Shown piece after piece: positions 19,711 through 29,537 of a stretch of 64,000 nt of DNA. Source of the DNA: Paenibacillus sp. DCT19 (GTDB lineage: Bacteria; Bacillota; Bacilli; Paenibacillales; Paenibacillaceae); contig NZ_CP029639.1 in assembly GCF_003268635.1 (NCBI RefSeq), positions 3,855,501-3,919,500 of the forward strand, written 5' to 3'. A program made the translations under genes and the position numbers. Within the stretch, counting starts at the first letter, position 1, and every line of letters starts with the position of its first letter. Below the pieces are notes generated by a model. That model searched no databases, had not been told where the DNA came from, and saw only the letters and a program-made list of their open reading frames with translations.

Positions 19711-21435
19711 ATGACAAAACGTAAATCCGTTCTCTCTCTTACCCTCGTCACGGCGATGATCGTGTCTCTATTCTCTTCGGCCATCGCTTCCGCGGCTACC
19801 ACAGAGCAGCAAGTTCAGCCTACTGCGACTGCCGCACCTTCAAGCATTCAATCGTATGTTTCAGCGATGGAACCTGGATGGAACCTCGGTAATTCACTGG
19901 ATGCCATTGGAGCAGATGAGACCGCTTGGGGCAATCCACGCATCACCAAAGAGTTAATTCAGAATATCGCAAACCAAGGCTACAAAAGCATTCGTATCCC
20001 TGTGACCTGGCAGGCTCATATTGGAGGAGCACCTAACTACACAATTGATGCCGCTTACATGAATCGAGTACAGGAAGTGGTGAACTGGGCTCTCGATGCC
20101 AATCTGTATGTGATGATTAATATTCATCATGATTCGTGGCAGTGGATCAGTTACATGGAGAATGATCGCACCAATGTTCTTGCTCGGTACAATGCAGCTT
20201 GGACTCAGATTGCCAATAAGTTCAAGAACAGCTCGAACAAACTGATGTTCGAAAGTGTCAACGAGCCTCGTTTCACTGAAGGTGGAACAACTGATCCCGC
20301 AACCTCATACCGTCTACTGGACGAGCTTAATACGTCATTCCATAACATTGTGAGAACATCTGGTGGTAACAATACTACTCGCCCTCTCGTTCTCCCAACG
20401 TTACATACAGCTTCTAATCAAGCTGATTTGGATGCCCTAACACAAACTATTTCCAAATTAAATGATCCTAACATTATTGCTACTGTGCACTATTATGGAT
20501 TCTGGCCGTTCAGTGTAAACATTGCAGGTGTAACCAAATATAACGCTGAGGTTCAAAAGGATATTACGGACACCTTTGACCGCGTCTACAATGCATTTAT
20601 AGCCAAAGGCATTCCTGTCATTGTTGGTGAATACGGCTTGCTAGGATTTGACCAGCATACAGGTGTTATTCAACAAGGTGAGAAGCTGAAATTTTTCGAA
20701 TTCATTGGGCAGTACCTTCGTCAAAAGCAAATGACAACCATGTTATGGGATAATGGTCAGCATTTCGGCCGTACGTCCTTCACTTGGTCAGACCAAGATC
20801 TCTATAATACGATGAAAGCAGGCTGGACTGGACGTTCTGCAACAGCCGAATCAGATCAAGTTTATCTGAAAAAAGGCGCTGCTATACAAGATAAAACCGT
20901 AAAATTGAATTTGAATGGAAATACATTCAACTCTCTTGTTCATGGGAATACAACCCTTGTTAAAGGAACCGATTACACCATTAGCGGTGATGTACTCACC
21001 TTGAAATCCAGCTTGTTAACTAGACTTACGACTTCGGGTAATCTTGGTGTTAACGCGAAGCTCACTGCAAAATTCAACAAAGGGGCTAACTGGCATTTCA
21101 ATCTGATCAAATATGATACACCTAAATTGAGCAATACAACGGGTACTACAAGCTCATTCTCCATTCCAACAACATTCAATGGCAACCAACTTGCCACTAT
21201 GGAAGCAACCTATGTCAATGGTGGTAATGCAGGACCTCAGAACTGGACATCGTTTAAGGAGTTCTCCTACACCTTCAGCCCTAATTACAATAGTAATGTC
21301 ATTGAGTTGAAACAAAACTTCTTCAACGAAACCAATGATGGACAAGTCATTCTTAAGTTCCATTTCTGGAGCGGCGATATCATCACCTACAAAATCACGA
21401 AAAATGGGAACAGTGTTGTTGGCACAGCTTCCTAG
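19711..21435 (+). CDS. Secreted GH5 endoglucanase with X2 and C-terminal CBM-like modules, 574 aa
   Basis: Signal peptide residues 1-29 (basic start, hydrophobic core, ASAAT cleavage region). The GH5 catalytic domain covers about 45-375: N-terminal GWNLGNSLDA, RIPVTW, INIHHD, acid/base E185 in VNEP, VHYYGFW and nucleophile E307 in VGEYG. Residues about 383-465 look like a CBM_X2 immunoglobulin-like module (YLKKGAAIQDKTVKLNLNGN, TDYTISGDVLTLKSS). About 475-574 resembles a CBM46-type module, as in Bacillus/Paenibacillus Cel5 enzymes that also act on xyloglucan. It cleaves internal beta-1,4-glucan bonds outside the cell. A cre-like site upstream suggests carbon catabolite control. Monocistronic with its own terminator. 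Confidence 0.93.
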   Translation: MTKRKSVLSLTLVTAMIVSLFSSAIASAATTEQQVQPTATAAPSSIQSYVSAMEPGWNLGNSLDAIGADETAWGNPRITKELIQNIANQGYKSIRIPVTWQAHIGGAPNYTIDAAYMNRVQEVVNWALDANLYVMINIHHDSWQWISYMENDRTNVLARYNAAWTQIANKFKNSSNKLMFESVNEPRFTEGGTTDPATSYRLLDELNTSFHNIVRTSGGNNTTRPLVLPTLHTASNQADLDALTQTISKLNDPNIIATVHYYGFWPFSVNIAGVTKYNAEVQKDITDTFDRVYNAFIAKGIPVIVGEYGLLGFDQHTGVIQQGEKLKFFEFIGQYLRQKQMTTMLWDNGQHFGRTSFTWSDQDLYNTMKAGWTGRSATAESDQVYLKKGAAIQDKTVKLNLNGNTFNSLVHGNTTLVKGTDYTISGDVLTLKSSLLTRLTTSGNLGVNAKLTAKFNKGANWHFNLIKYDTPKLSNTTGTTSSFSIPTTFNGNQLATMEATYVNGGNAGPQNWTSFKEFSYTFSPNYNSNVIELKQNFFNETNDGQVILKFHFWSGDIITYKITKNGNSVVGTAS

Positions 21436-21481
21436 TTTCAATAATGACCTGAATCATTTCAATTAAATAGTTTTCAAGACT

Positions 21482-21518
21482 GCGTCCTGTCAGAGCACTT
21501 CGCTCTAGACAGGGCGTC
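21482..21518 (+). terminator. Terminator after the cellulase gene
   Basis: CGTCCTGTC-AGAGC pairs with GCTCT-A-GACAGGGCG, followed by TCTGTTTATATTT. Confidence 0.85.
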
Positions 21519-21656
21519 TGTTTATATTTACACTTGTGTCACTCCTTCCGTAGATGACCTTATCTGGTTTTATTTTTGGATGTTTCCGATAGATCCGAAT
21601 AACGTACAAGTAGCGACTCATACCTATACTGTAATTTGGTTTGAGGAGGTAACACC

Positions 21657-22554
21657 ATGTTTAAACGTGTCGATCGTTTGGCGATTGAGCTTCCCCTCTC
21701 AGGAAGTCCTGATCCCAACGGAGCGAGTGCTGTACAGGAACTACTGGGTGGACGATTCGGGAAATGTCAACGCTCAACAATTATATGTTTCAATCTTTCA
21801 ATTTTCGAGGAAAAACAAAGCTTCGTGCCTTCTATGATATTGTCGCAAGTATCACCGCTGAAGAATTCGGACATGTTGAATTAGTTGCGAACACGATCAA
21901 CCTTATGCTAGTGGGTTCTACATCTCCGGGTGACCCAGATTCTACACCTTTACGCATCGGTAAAGATGCACGAATGACCTCCCATTTCATCGAATCTGCC
22001 CAAACCGCACTCCCGTATGATTCCATGGGCAGACCTTGGAATGGTTCATATGTTGTAAGCAGTGGCAATCTGATCTTCGATCTTCTACATAACTTTTTTC
22101 TGGAGTGTGGTGCACGTACGCACAAAATGAGAGTCTACGAAATGACGGATCATCCTGCAGCTAGAGAAATGACCGGTTATTTGCTTGTCCGCGGAGGCGT
22201 ACATATCTTGGCTTATGCGAAAGCACTGCAGATCGCCACCGGGTTGACGTGACTAAATTATTTCCAATTCCAAAACTCGACAATAAAGTGTTTGATACCA
22301 CTCGTAAATGGGAAGCGATGGGTGAACATCGCAGGCTTTATACATTTAGCGATAAGGATTATCAGAACATCGCACAGATCTGGAAAGGTGTGCATCCTAT
22401 TGATGGAGGCAAATTGGAAGCCTATGCCGGCCTACCTGGTCATAGTGGAAGTATTCCTGATCTGCCTGATCTACCCGAAGAATTCGCTCCAGGCATCTCT
22501 GCAGAAGATCTTCTGCTGATTGCTTCAAGGCTAAAACGAGAAGCGGGTCTATAG
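21657..22554 (+). CDS. Manganese catalase, two frame breaks (21759-21761 and 22241-22243)
   Basis: The start at 21657 follows GAGGAGG. Three overlapping frames together make one 299-residue protein after adding one G at GGG 21759-21761 (restoring GGRFGEMSTLNNYMFQ) and one G at GGG 22241-22243 (restoring ATGVDVTKLFPIP). The ferritin-like four-helix core carries the dimanganese ligands: EL in VQELLGG, E and H in TAEEFGHVE, E and H in the later helices (FLECGAR, RGGVHILAYAK). It resembles Bacillus YdbD and spore-coat CotJC-type catalases. It degrades hydrogen peroxide without heme. No partner gene is adjacent. Confidence 0.88.
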
Positions 22555-22583
22555 GCTGAAATATCACCCTAAACATGCAAAAA

Positions 22584-22609
22584 GGAACCTGATAGACTCA
22601 TCAGGTTCC
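22584..22609 (-). terminator. Terminator between manganese catalase and sucrose PTS genes
   Basis: GGAACCTGAT, AGACTC, ATCAGGTTCC: a perfect 10-bp stem. On the minus strand it is followed by TTTTTG, so it terminates the PTS operon and may serve both convergent genes. Confidence 0.85.
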
Positions 22610-22623
22610 TCCTAAACATACCA

Positions 22624-24609
22624 TTATTGTGGCTCAGTGAATTTCACAACCATAATAGCTTCACCATTTGCCTGTACGCTACCCGTCATGGAAGTTTCCA
22701 CGCGTTCAATCGTTTCATTTCCGTTTGGAATCAATACAGGTGTAATGATCGGTAGGCCAGCATTCTGAATGAATTCCATATCGAATTCAACTAGTAATTG
22801 TCCGGCTTTTACCGTTTCCCCACTGTTGACGTGCAGCGTAAAACCTTCACCTTTGAGTCCAACCGTATTAATCCCGATGTGTACAAGCATCTGCACCCCG
22901 GTTTCGTGCTCTAGAATGATTGCATGTTTGCTCTTGGTCATAACATGGGCAACCGTGCCATCAAACGGAGCAACTACACGTCCTTCGGACGGCTCAATAG
23001 CAATGCCCTCACCCATATGTTTCTCCGAGAACGCCGGATCAGGAACCCGCTCAAGCTCAACCGCAGTGCCCGTTATTGGTGACAAAATGGTTAGCGACTC
23101 TACCTTTTGACGGTTGCTTGTGATCTTGTTCGTATGAGCACGTTCTACCTCTGATTGATCTTCTGCTGGATTCGTGCTAACTTCACTGGCACTGCCTGAT
23201 TGCGCAGTCGTATCGGCCTCCACAATAGGTGCATCCTTATAACCAAAGAACCATGTCAGTGCAAATGCTATAGCCATCGCAGTCAGATTGGACAGAATGT
23301 ACAGCGGCAGTTGGCTGTTCAGGTACAGCAATGTTCCTGGAATGACAGTGACTGCCATACCTGTACCCTGTAAATGGAACAATGAAGCGATAAATCCACC
23401 AACAGCGCCCCCAACAAGACCCATAATGAAAGGTTTCATATAGCGCAGATTCACACCGAAAATAGCTGGTTCTGTAATACCGAGAAACGCAGACAGGGAT
23501 GAAGGTAGTGCAAGTGCTTTTAACTTCATATTCTTCGTTTTTAATCCTACAGCTAGACAAGCCGCCCCCTGAGCAGCCATGGCGCAGGTAATAATTGCGT
23601 TAAACGCATTGAAGCCTGTTTTCTCAAGCAACTGAATCTCCAGAAAGTTGAAGATATGATGTACGCCGGTAACAACGATAATCTGATGAAAGAAACCAAT
23701 AATGATTCCCGCAATACCAAACGGCAGATCCAATACAGCTGTTGTTCCCTGTAGTACCCATTCTTCTAGGGAGTGGAATACTGGCCCGATAGCAAACAGC
23801 CCTAACGTAATCATAACTGTAAGTGTAATAAACGGTGTTAAGATCAAGTCTAACGCCTCAGGCACACGTCTGCGCAGCACCTTCTCGAACTTCGCTCCAA
23901 TCAATCCCACGAAGAATGCAGGAAGCACGGAGCCTTGATACCCTACCACCGGGATAAATCCAAACATATGCAGCGGTTGTGCTGATCCATCAGCTACTGC
24001 GTAGGCATTTGGCAACGCTGGATTAACCAACATTAGACCCAGAACGATACCAAGGACGGGACTTCCGCCGAATACACGGAATGCTGACCATGCCACCAGG
24101 GCAGGTAGAAATGCAAACGCAGTGTCTGTCAGAATTTGAGTGAACAGCAGGAAATTAGGTGAAATATCCTCTGGCGTTGCACCAAACAAGGACAAAATTT
24201 CATTTTGAGTAAGCAAACCTCGTAGACCCATGAATAGACCTGTCGCGACAAGCACAGGGATAATTGGAACAAAGACGTCACCAAATGTACGGATACCACG
24301 TTGAAACGCATTGCCTTCCTTTTTCCCCTGACTCTTCACTTCTTCTTTGGAAGAACCTTCAATGCCGAGCTTCTCGACCTCTTCAAATATACGATTAACT
24401 GTACCTGTACCAAAGATGATCTGATACTGACCTGAATTAAAAAAGGCACCCTTGACCTTATCAATATTCTCAATCTGCTTCTGATCGATCTTCTCTTTGT
24501 CGTTCACCATAATACGTAATCGTGTCGCACAGTGAGCGAAGGAAGCTATGTTTTCCTTGCCTCCGATAGCCTGAATGACTTCTTCGGCAATTTTTTTGTT
24601 CTCCGACAT
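22624..24609 (-). CDS. scrA: Sucrose-type PTS transporter EIIBCA, 661 aa
   Basis: Complete and uninterrupted. EIIB has Cys27 in HCATRLRIMV; the EIIC membrane domain covers about residues 105-460 (VPIIPVLVATG, FLGITEPAIFGVN); EIIA is at about 505-661, with GEGIAIEPSEGRVVAPFDG and LVHIGINTV holding the phosphorylated His. A fused EIIA is unlike B. subtilis SacP. Sucrose specificity is inferred from the adjacent GH32 hydrolase 33 bp upstream. Control is probably by the LacI regulator through operators upstream of the GH32 gene. Confidence 0.88.
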   Translation of the reverse strand: MSENKKIAEEVIQAIGGKENIASFAHCATRLRIMVNDKEKIDQKQIENIDKVKGAFFNSGQYQIIFGTGTVNRIFEEVEKLGIEGSSKEEVKSQGKKEGNAFQRGIRTFGDVFVPIIPVLVATGLFMGLRGLLTQNEILSLFGATPEDISPNFLLFTQILTDTAFAFLPALVAWSAFRVFGGSPVLGIVLGLMLVNPALPNAYAVADGSAQPLHMFGFIPVVGYQGSVLPAFFVGLIGAKFEKVLRRRVPEALDLILTPFITLTVMITLGLFAIGPVFHSLEEWVLQGTTAVLDLPFGIAGIIIGFFHQIIVVTGVHHIFNFLEIQLLEKTGFNAFNAIITCAMAAQGAACLAVGLKTKNMKLKALALPSSLSAFLGITEPAIFGVNLRYMKPFIMGLVGGAVGGFIASLFHLQGTGMAVTVIPGTLLYLNSQLPLYILSNLTAMAIAFALTWFFGYKDAPIVEADTTAQSGSASEVSTNPAEDQSEVERAHTNKITSNRQKVESLTILSPITGTAVELERVPDPAFSEKHMGEGIAIEPSEGRVVAPFDGTVAHVMTKSKHAIILEHETGVQMLVHIGINTVGLKGEGFTLHVNSGETVKAGQLLVEFDMEFIQNAGLPIITPVLIPNGNETIERVETSMTGSVQANGEAIMVVKFTEPQ

Positions 24610-24642
24610 CCTTATTCATTCCTCTCAATAAATCCATATTCT

Positions 24643-26118
24643 CTAATAATTCCATTTGCTCGCCTTGAACTCGGCCTGGCCACCATCTGCAAAAAAACGA
24701 ATGCCCATGCTATCTCGGCTTGGGAATATGCGGCTAGTGAAGACCTCTTCTCCATCATTCACGAATATTTCAACTGAAGATGTATCAACGAACATACGAA
24801 TTTTAATGATATCCCCGGTTAAAGCACAATTTCTGATATTTCCATTGTTCGGATCTAATGTAACACCAGATAAAGAGCGATCCAGCGTCAATTTTTGTTG
24901 CAGTCGATCATACTGTACCACGGTTTGCTCATCTTCATTGGTTCGAAACGCAATGCCGAAGCGTTCTGCATCAAAATCTGTAATTTCACATTCTAGTTCA
25001 TATGCAATGCCTTCGAAACCTGCAAAAGATGAGCTCTCATTATTCAGAGTGACATGTAGCTGTTCACCCGTTTCAGATGCTCGTAGCTTAGCCATTTCCG
25101 CAATGGGTCGCTGAATCAACTTGCCATCCCTCAACGTCAATTGCCGTGGAATCGTTAAGCAATGTGCCCATCCACTATCATCTGTGGGATACTCCAGATC
25201 AGGAAGTCCCATCCAGCCCACGAGAATACGTCTACCGTCTGGCGCGTTCATCGTCTGCGGTGCGTAAAAATCAAACCCACGGTCTAGCTCCTGGAAAGCA
25301 CCATGGTCGAACACCCTTGTCTCTAAATCCAGAGCTTCACCAACAAGATACCCTGATTGATAAATGTTATTATATAAGTCACCTTCAGGCTGAATTCCTT
25401 GGGGTGAGAAGATTAGAACGCCCTGCTCATCTATTGTCATGTAATCTGGACATTCCCACATATAACCGAAATTCGGGAGTTTCGTTTCGATCTCTCCAAG
25501 AAATTCCCAATCCATGAGATCTGCTGAACGATACATTACGGCACATCCCGTTTCATTGGTTCGCTGTGCTCCAATCACGCAGTAATACAGCTTTCCAACT
25601 TGCCAGACCTTCGGATCTCTATAATGTTCGGTATATCCTGAAGGTACTGAATCAATTACAGGCAGAGGAACTTTCACCACTGAACCGCTTTCATCCATTA
25701 TGGCTAAGCATTGATAAGGATGCCTGATCCATTCTTCATCCCTTGAATTACCGGTGTAGAGTAAATGCAGCTTGCCATCTTTTTCGATTGCACTGCCGGA
25801 GTAGGCTCCATGTGAATCATATTTCTCCCCCGGGCTTATTCCGATGCCAACATTTTCCCAGTTAACAAGATCTGTTGAACGAGTGTGATACCAGTATTTC
25901 ATTCCATGCTCGGTTCCGAGAGGGAACCACTGGTAGAACAAGTGATAGTGACCTTCATAATAGGAAAATCCATTAGGGTCATTCAGTAGTCCTGTAATGG
26001 GTTGGATATGATACCGCTGTCTCCACGGACACGCAGATATCAATGCTGTAAGCTTATCCATTTCACCTGGTTCTGCTTGTTCTATCCGTCGATAGCGCTG
26101 TTCTCTATTCATTTTCAT
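24643..26118 (-). CDS. scrB: Sucrose-6-phosphate hydrolase (GH32), about 491 aa
   Basis: The best start is the ATG at 26118; an ATG two codons earlier lies too close to GGGTGG. GH32 signatures: nucleophile in GLLNDPNGF, YRDPKVW (RDP, transition-state stabiliser) and acid/base in WECPDY. The C-terminal beta-sandwich ends at about residue 490 (SSVEIFVNDGEEVFTSRIFP). It cleaves sucrose-6-phosphate into glucose-6-phosphate and fructose. It is the first gene of an operon with the PTS gene. Two palindromic operators precede it. Confidence 0.92.
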   Translation of the reverse strand: MKMNREQRYRRIEQAEPGEMDKLTALISACPWRQRYHIQPITGLLNDPNGFSYYEGHYHLFYQWFPLGTEHGMKYWYHTRSTDLVNWENVGIGISPGEKYDSHGAYSGSAIEKDGKLHLLYTGNSRDEEWIRHPYQCLAIMDESGSVVKVPLPVIDSVPSGYTEHYRDPKVWQVGKLYYCVIGAQRTNETGCAVMYRSADLMDWEFLGEIETKLPNFGYMWECPDYMTIDEQGVLIFSPQGIQPEGDLYNNIYQSGYLVGEALDLETRVFDHGAFQELDRGFDFYAPQTMNAPDGRRILVGWMGLPDLEYPTDDSGWAHCLTIPRQLTLRDGKLIQRPIAEMAKLRASETGEQLHVTLNNESSSFAGFEGIAYELECEITDFDAERFGIAFRTNEDEQTVVQYDRLQQKLTLDRSLSGVTLDPNNGNIRNCALTGDIIKIRMFVDTSSVEIFVNDGEEVFTSRIFPSRDSMGIRFFADGGQAEFKASKWNY

Positions 26119-26195
26119 AACCATTCCACCCTTACGTTGTAAATCAAAATGTAGCTACACGCCACAAAAAATGTGCACGAATTATTTTGCAAATA

Positions 26196-26295
26196 GGAAC
26201 CGGTTCCAAATCTAACAAAAAAATAATTCCACCTGCGTTTCTCATTCAGTGTCGATTCGATTTACCTGTAAAGACATTCGAATGGAACCGGTTCG
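26196..26295. promoter_or_regulatory. Twin LacI-type operators upstream of the sucrose operon
   Basis: GGAACCGGTTCC at 26196-26207 (perfect 12-bp palindrome) and GAACCGGTTC at 26285-26294 (perfect 10-bp core). The centres are 88 bp apart, with the CG-centred form typical of LacI-family sites. The proximal one lies between a weak TTGTTA and TATTTG on the minus strand. Spacing would allow DNA looping. Confidence 0.85.
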
Positions 26296-26319
26296 ATGGA
26301 ATTATCATAAAGGAACCTT

Positions 26320-27303
26320 TTATAGTTTGTCAACGCTTTCGCGTGGAATAATTTCAACATCAAGTACAGTCTGCTTCTCCACCACACCACCTTGTACGAG
26401 TCGAATGATGTGATCTGCCGCCAATTTCCCCGCTTGTATATAGTGAAATTTCACAGTCGTCAGTGTTGGATGAATCATCTCCGTAATATCATACCCACCG
26501 AATCCTGTGACGGACAATTGCTGTGGAATGCGTATTTTGTTGGAGAAGGCGGTTTTCATCACTCCAAGTGCAATGTTATCCGTTGCCCCAACGATGATGG
26601 TCGCTTTGCGATCCCGAACAATAGCTTCTGCCGTTACAACCGCTTCTGACATTTTAAAGCTTGTTTCATGATATGTAACCTGACATTCACCACATTCTGC
26701 GATAGCCCGTTTGAAACCTTGCTTACGATGAATACCTACTGCCTGATCTCTCTCCGTAACTCCCAAATACACAATGTTACGATGTCCTTGCTGAACGATG
26801 TATTTCCCCATCTCATACCCTGCTTGATCATCATTATGAACTAAACTATGGATATTCGGATGTTGTTGACCAACTAATAGAACTGGGATGCCAATCTCTT
26901 CAATAGCTTTAAGATGTGCTTCGGTTACTTCCGCGGCAAGAAGAATAATACCTGATACTTTCTGTCTAGCAAAATCATATATGCCATCAATCTCTCGTTT
27001 CATGTCCTGGCTTGTATTCGCAATTAACATCTGGTACTGATTATTGCGCAGTTCTTCATCGATCCCGATTAGGGTCTGTGACGTTGCAAACGAATCAAGC
27101 CTTGGCACAACTGTTCCAATGATGCTTGTTTTCTTCGCCTTCAAACTCTGTGCAAACGTATTGGGGACATAGTTATATTGTTTGATGATCTGCTCAATCT
27201 TCTGCCTGGTGTTCTCGCTTACCGACCCTCCGTTTAGGAACCGGGAGACGGTACTCTTCGCAACACCCGCCATCTGAGCAATATCAGAAATGGTTTTGTT
27301 CAT
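26320..27303 (-). CDS. scrR: LacI-family regulator of the sucrose operon, 327 aa
   Basis: The N-terminal HTH is KTISDIAQMAGVAKSTVSRFLNG-like, with the LacI hinge helix NTFAQSLKAKK. A periplasmic-binding-protein-like effector domain (GTVVPRLDSF, FARQKVSGIILLA, GATDNIALGVMK) covers residues about 60-325. It lies directly upstream of scrB on the same strand, and the intergenic space holds two CG-centred palindromes. Repressor of sucrose uptake and hydrolysis is the natural reading; the inducer could be sucrose-6-phosphate or fructose. Confidence 0.88.
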   Translation of the reverse strand: MNKTISDIAQMAGVAKSTVSRFLNGGSVSENTRQKIEQIIKQYNYVPNTFAQSLKAKKTSIIGTVVPRLDSFATSQTLIGIDEELRNNQYQMLIANTSQDMKREIDGIYDFARQKVSGIILLAAEVTEAHLKAIEEIGIPVLLVGQQHPNIHSLVHNDDQAGYEMGKYIVQQGHRNIVYLGVTERDQAVGIHRKQGFKRAIAECGECQVTYHETSFKMSEAVVTAEAIVRDRKATIIVGATDNIALGVMKTAFSNKIRIPQQLSVTGFGGYDITEMIHPTLTTVKFHYIQAGKLAADHIIRLVQGGVVEKQTVLDVEIIPRESVDKL

Positions 27304-27647
27304 ATTTACCCCTTTGATTTCATTAAAATGTAAAGTAATATCTGTTCATATTATACTTCGAAGCTTCGCGTATGGCGAATCTGTTCTACATTGTTAAACT
27401 TAAGCGTATAACACTTCGCTCTCCTATGACAGAATGTCCTTTAAAATTTGGCTTTTTAGAACATCCATGTCAACAGATTAAACACCAAAAAAACCAATCC
27501 ATGTGAATGCATACTTTTGTATGACTCACATCAATCGGGCGGTTCTTTACGAACAATATTCAGATGGGATACCGCTCGCGCATCCTTCGTAATCAAAAGC
27601 GGACTTTTTGAACAACCTCTTATCGTTTTGTGAGTGTTGTTTACTTC
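27304..27647. other. 344-bp gap: LacI-gene promoter region and RNase J terminator
   Basis: A TATAAT-like -10 at 27350-27355 (minus) precedes the LacI gene and abuts a CGAAGCTTCG palindrome (27359-27368). At 27499-27530 ATGTGA/TCACAT and CATAC/GTATG arms form a hairpin that on the minus strand is followed by GGATTGGTTTTTTT, probably the terminator of the RNase J gene. No ORF is supported elsewhere in it. Confidence 0.55.
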
Positions 27648-29320
27648 CTATACTTCAATAATGATGGGAAGGATCATTGGTCTGCGTTTGGTCTGAGCAT
27701 AGATGTAATGACCGATCTCGTCTTTAAGCTTTCGTTTGATCACATTCCACTGATTCACACCGGCTCCGGTTAATTCCTCCATTTTCCGAAGAACCAGCTC
27801 ATGAATCTCATGCATAAACTCCTCCGAATCCTTCACAAAAACAAATCCTCGGGAAATGATCTCAGGTGAGGTAATCATATTTTTGTCGGTTTTGCTTACT
27901 GTCGTCACAATGACCAGCATTCCGTCCGAAGATAGTTGTCTCCTGTCTCGCAGCACAATGTTCCCAACATCCCCCATAATAAGGCCATCCACAAGGCTAT
28001 TGCCCGAAGCAATCTTAGGACCGCGTGAAGCAACACCATCCTTGTACTGAATCATTTCCCCATTATTAACGATAAATACATGATCATTCTCAATCCCTAC
28101 GGATTCTGCGAGTAAACGATGCTGGTATAACATACGGAACTCCCCATGGATCGGAATTAAATAATCAGGTTTCATCAGTGTTAGCATGAGCTTGAGCTCT
28201 TCCTGACTACCATGTCCGGATACATGCATGCCTGAAGCGCCGCTTGATCCATAGATCACTCGTGCTCCGAGAACATACAGATTATCAATCACATGGGCAA
28301 GATCTCTTTCATTACCAGGAATCGCTCCAGCCGCAATGATTACGGTGTCTCCTGCCGCAACTCTCACATGAGGATGCTTACCTGCTGCAAGTCTAGATAG
28401 TGCCGCCATCGGTTCGCCTTGACTACCTGTACATAACACAACAACTTGCTCAGGAGGGAATTGATCCGAGTCAATCGCTTCAATTAACAATCCATCAGGA
28501 ACATGTAGATATCCTAGCTCGCTCGCTACAGACACAACATTAACCATACTTCTGCCTAATAGCGCAAGTTTGCGACCCGTTTCAAATGCTGCATTTACAA
28601 TTTGCTGAACCCGGCTCACATTGGAAGCAAACGTAGAAATAAAAATCTTTTGCTTCGCACGGATAAACGCATCCAAGATATGGTCACCAACGACACGTTC
28701 AGAGGGGTGAACCCTGGACGTTCGGCATTGGTACTTTCAGATAACAATATATTCACGCCTTGTTTACCAATCTCGCTCATTCGATGTAAATCCGGGTAAG
28801 GTCCGTTTACTGGTGACATATCAAACTTGAAATCCCCTGTATGGACGACGTTACCTCCTGCTGTCTGAAAGAAAATACCGAGGCAATCCGGGATACTGTG
28901 ACTTGTTGCAAAAAAGGAAACATCAATCTGCCCAAGCTTGATACTTGAATGTGCATCGATCGTATGCATATCTGTGTTGCGAAAAAGCCCATGTTCCTTA
29001 AGCTTTAACTCGATTAACCCTCGGGTCAATCGGGATGCATACACGGGTATATTCAATTGTTTTAATAGATAGGGTATGCCTCCAATATGGTCTTCATGTC
29101 CATGTGTAACGACCAGCCCTCTAACCTTATCCAGATGCTCTAATAAATACGATACATCCGGAATGATCAGATCAATGCCTAACAATGTCTCATCCGGAAA
29201 TTTAGAACCACAATCAATTACGATGATATCCTGATCGTACTGTATGATATACATGTTCTTGCCAATTTCATTCACGCCGCCGAGGGCTGCAATATATAAC
29301 TTGTTATGCGCAAGGTTCAA
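27648..29320 (-). CDS. Ribonuclease J-type metallo-beta-lactamase/beta-CASP nuclease, frame broken at 28704-28707
   Basis: The start is TTG at 29320, with AAGGAGG ten bases upstream. The metal-binding HGHEDHIGG (motif II), SHSIPD, HTGDFKFD and later PIHGEFRM are all present. The first frame ends after ERPGFTP; one C added to CCCC (GGGG 28704-28707) restores FTPSERVVGDHILDAF and a 557-residue protein, the normal RNase J length, ending TKRRPMILPIIIEV. RNase J has 5'-3' exonuclease and endonuclease activity in mRNA decay. Many Bacillales have two paralogues; I cannot say which one this is. Monocistronic. Confidence 0.9.
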
Positions 29321-29452
29321 ATCAACAGATCCTCCTTTTCAAAGACTGGGGTTGTGGAACACGAAATAACGAACGCATTGCCTTCTTCCTATTATGGAAG
29401 TTCTCACTTCTCTTATACATGGAGTACTGAATTGTGTACCCCATTAAACATA

Positions 29453-29498
29453 GAAAAGAGCCCCTGATGAACATTCAAGTTCAACAAAGGCTCTTTCA
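29453..29498 (-). terminator. Terminator after rhaA
   Basis: GAAAGAGCC on the minus strand pairs with GGCTCTTTTC across a loop of about 26 bases, 40 bp beyond the rhaA stop. The following T-tract is short. Confidence 0.6.
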
Positions 29499-29537
29499 AA
29501 TCTAACTAATTAACTAATACTAATCATCGCAAACGAA

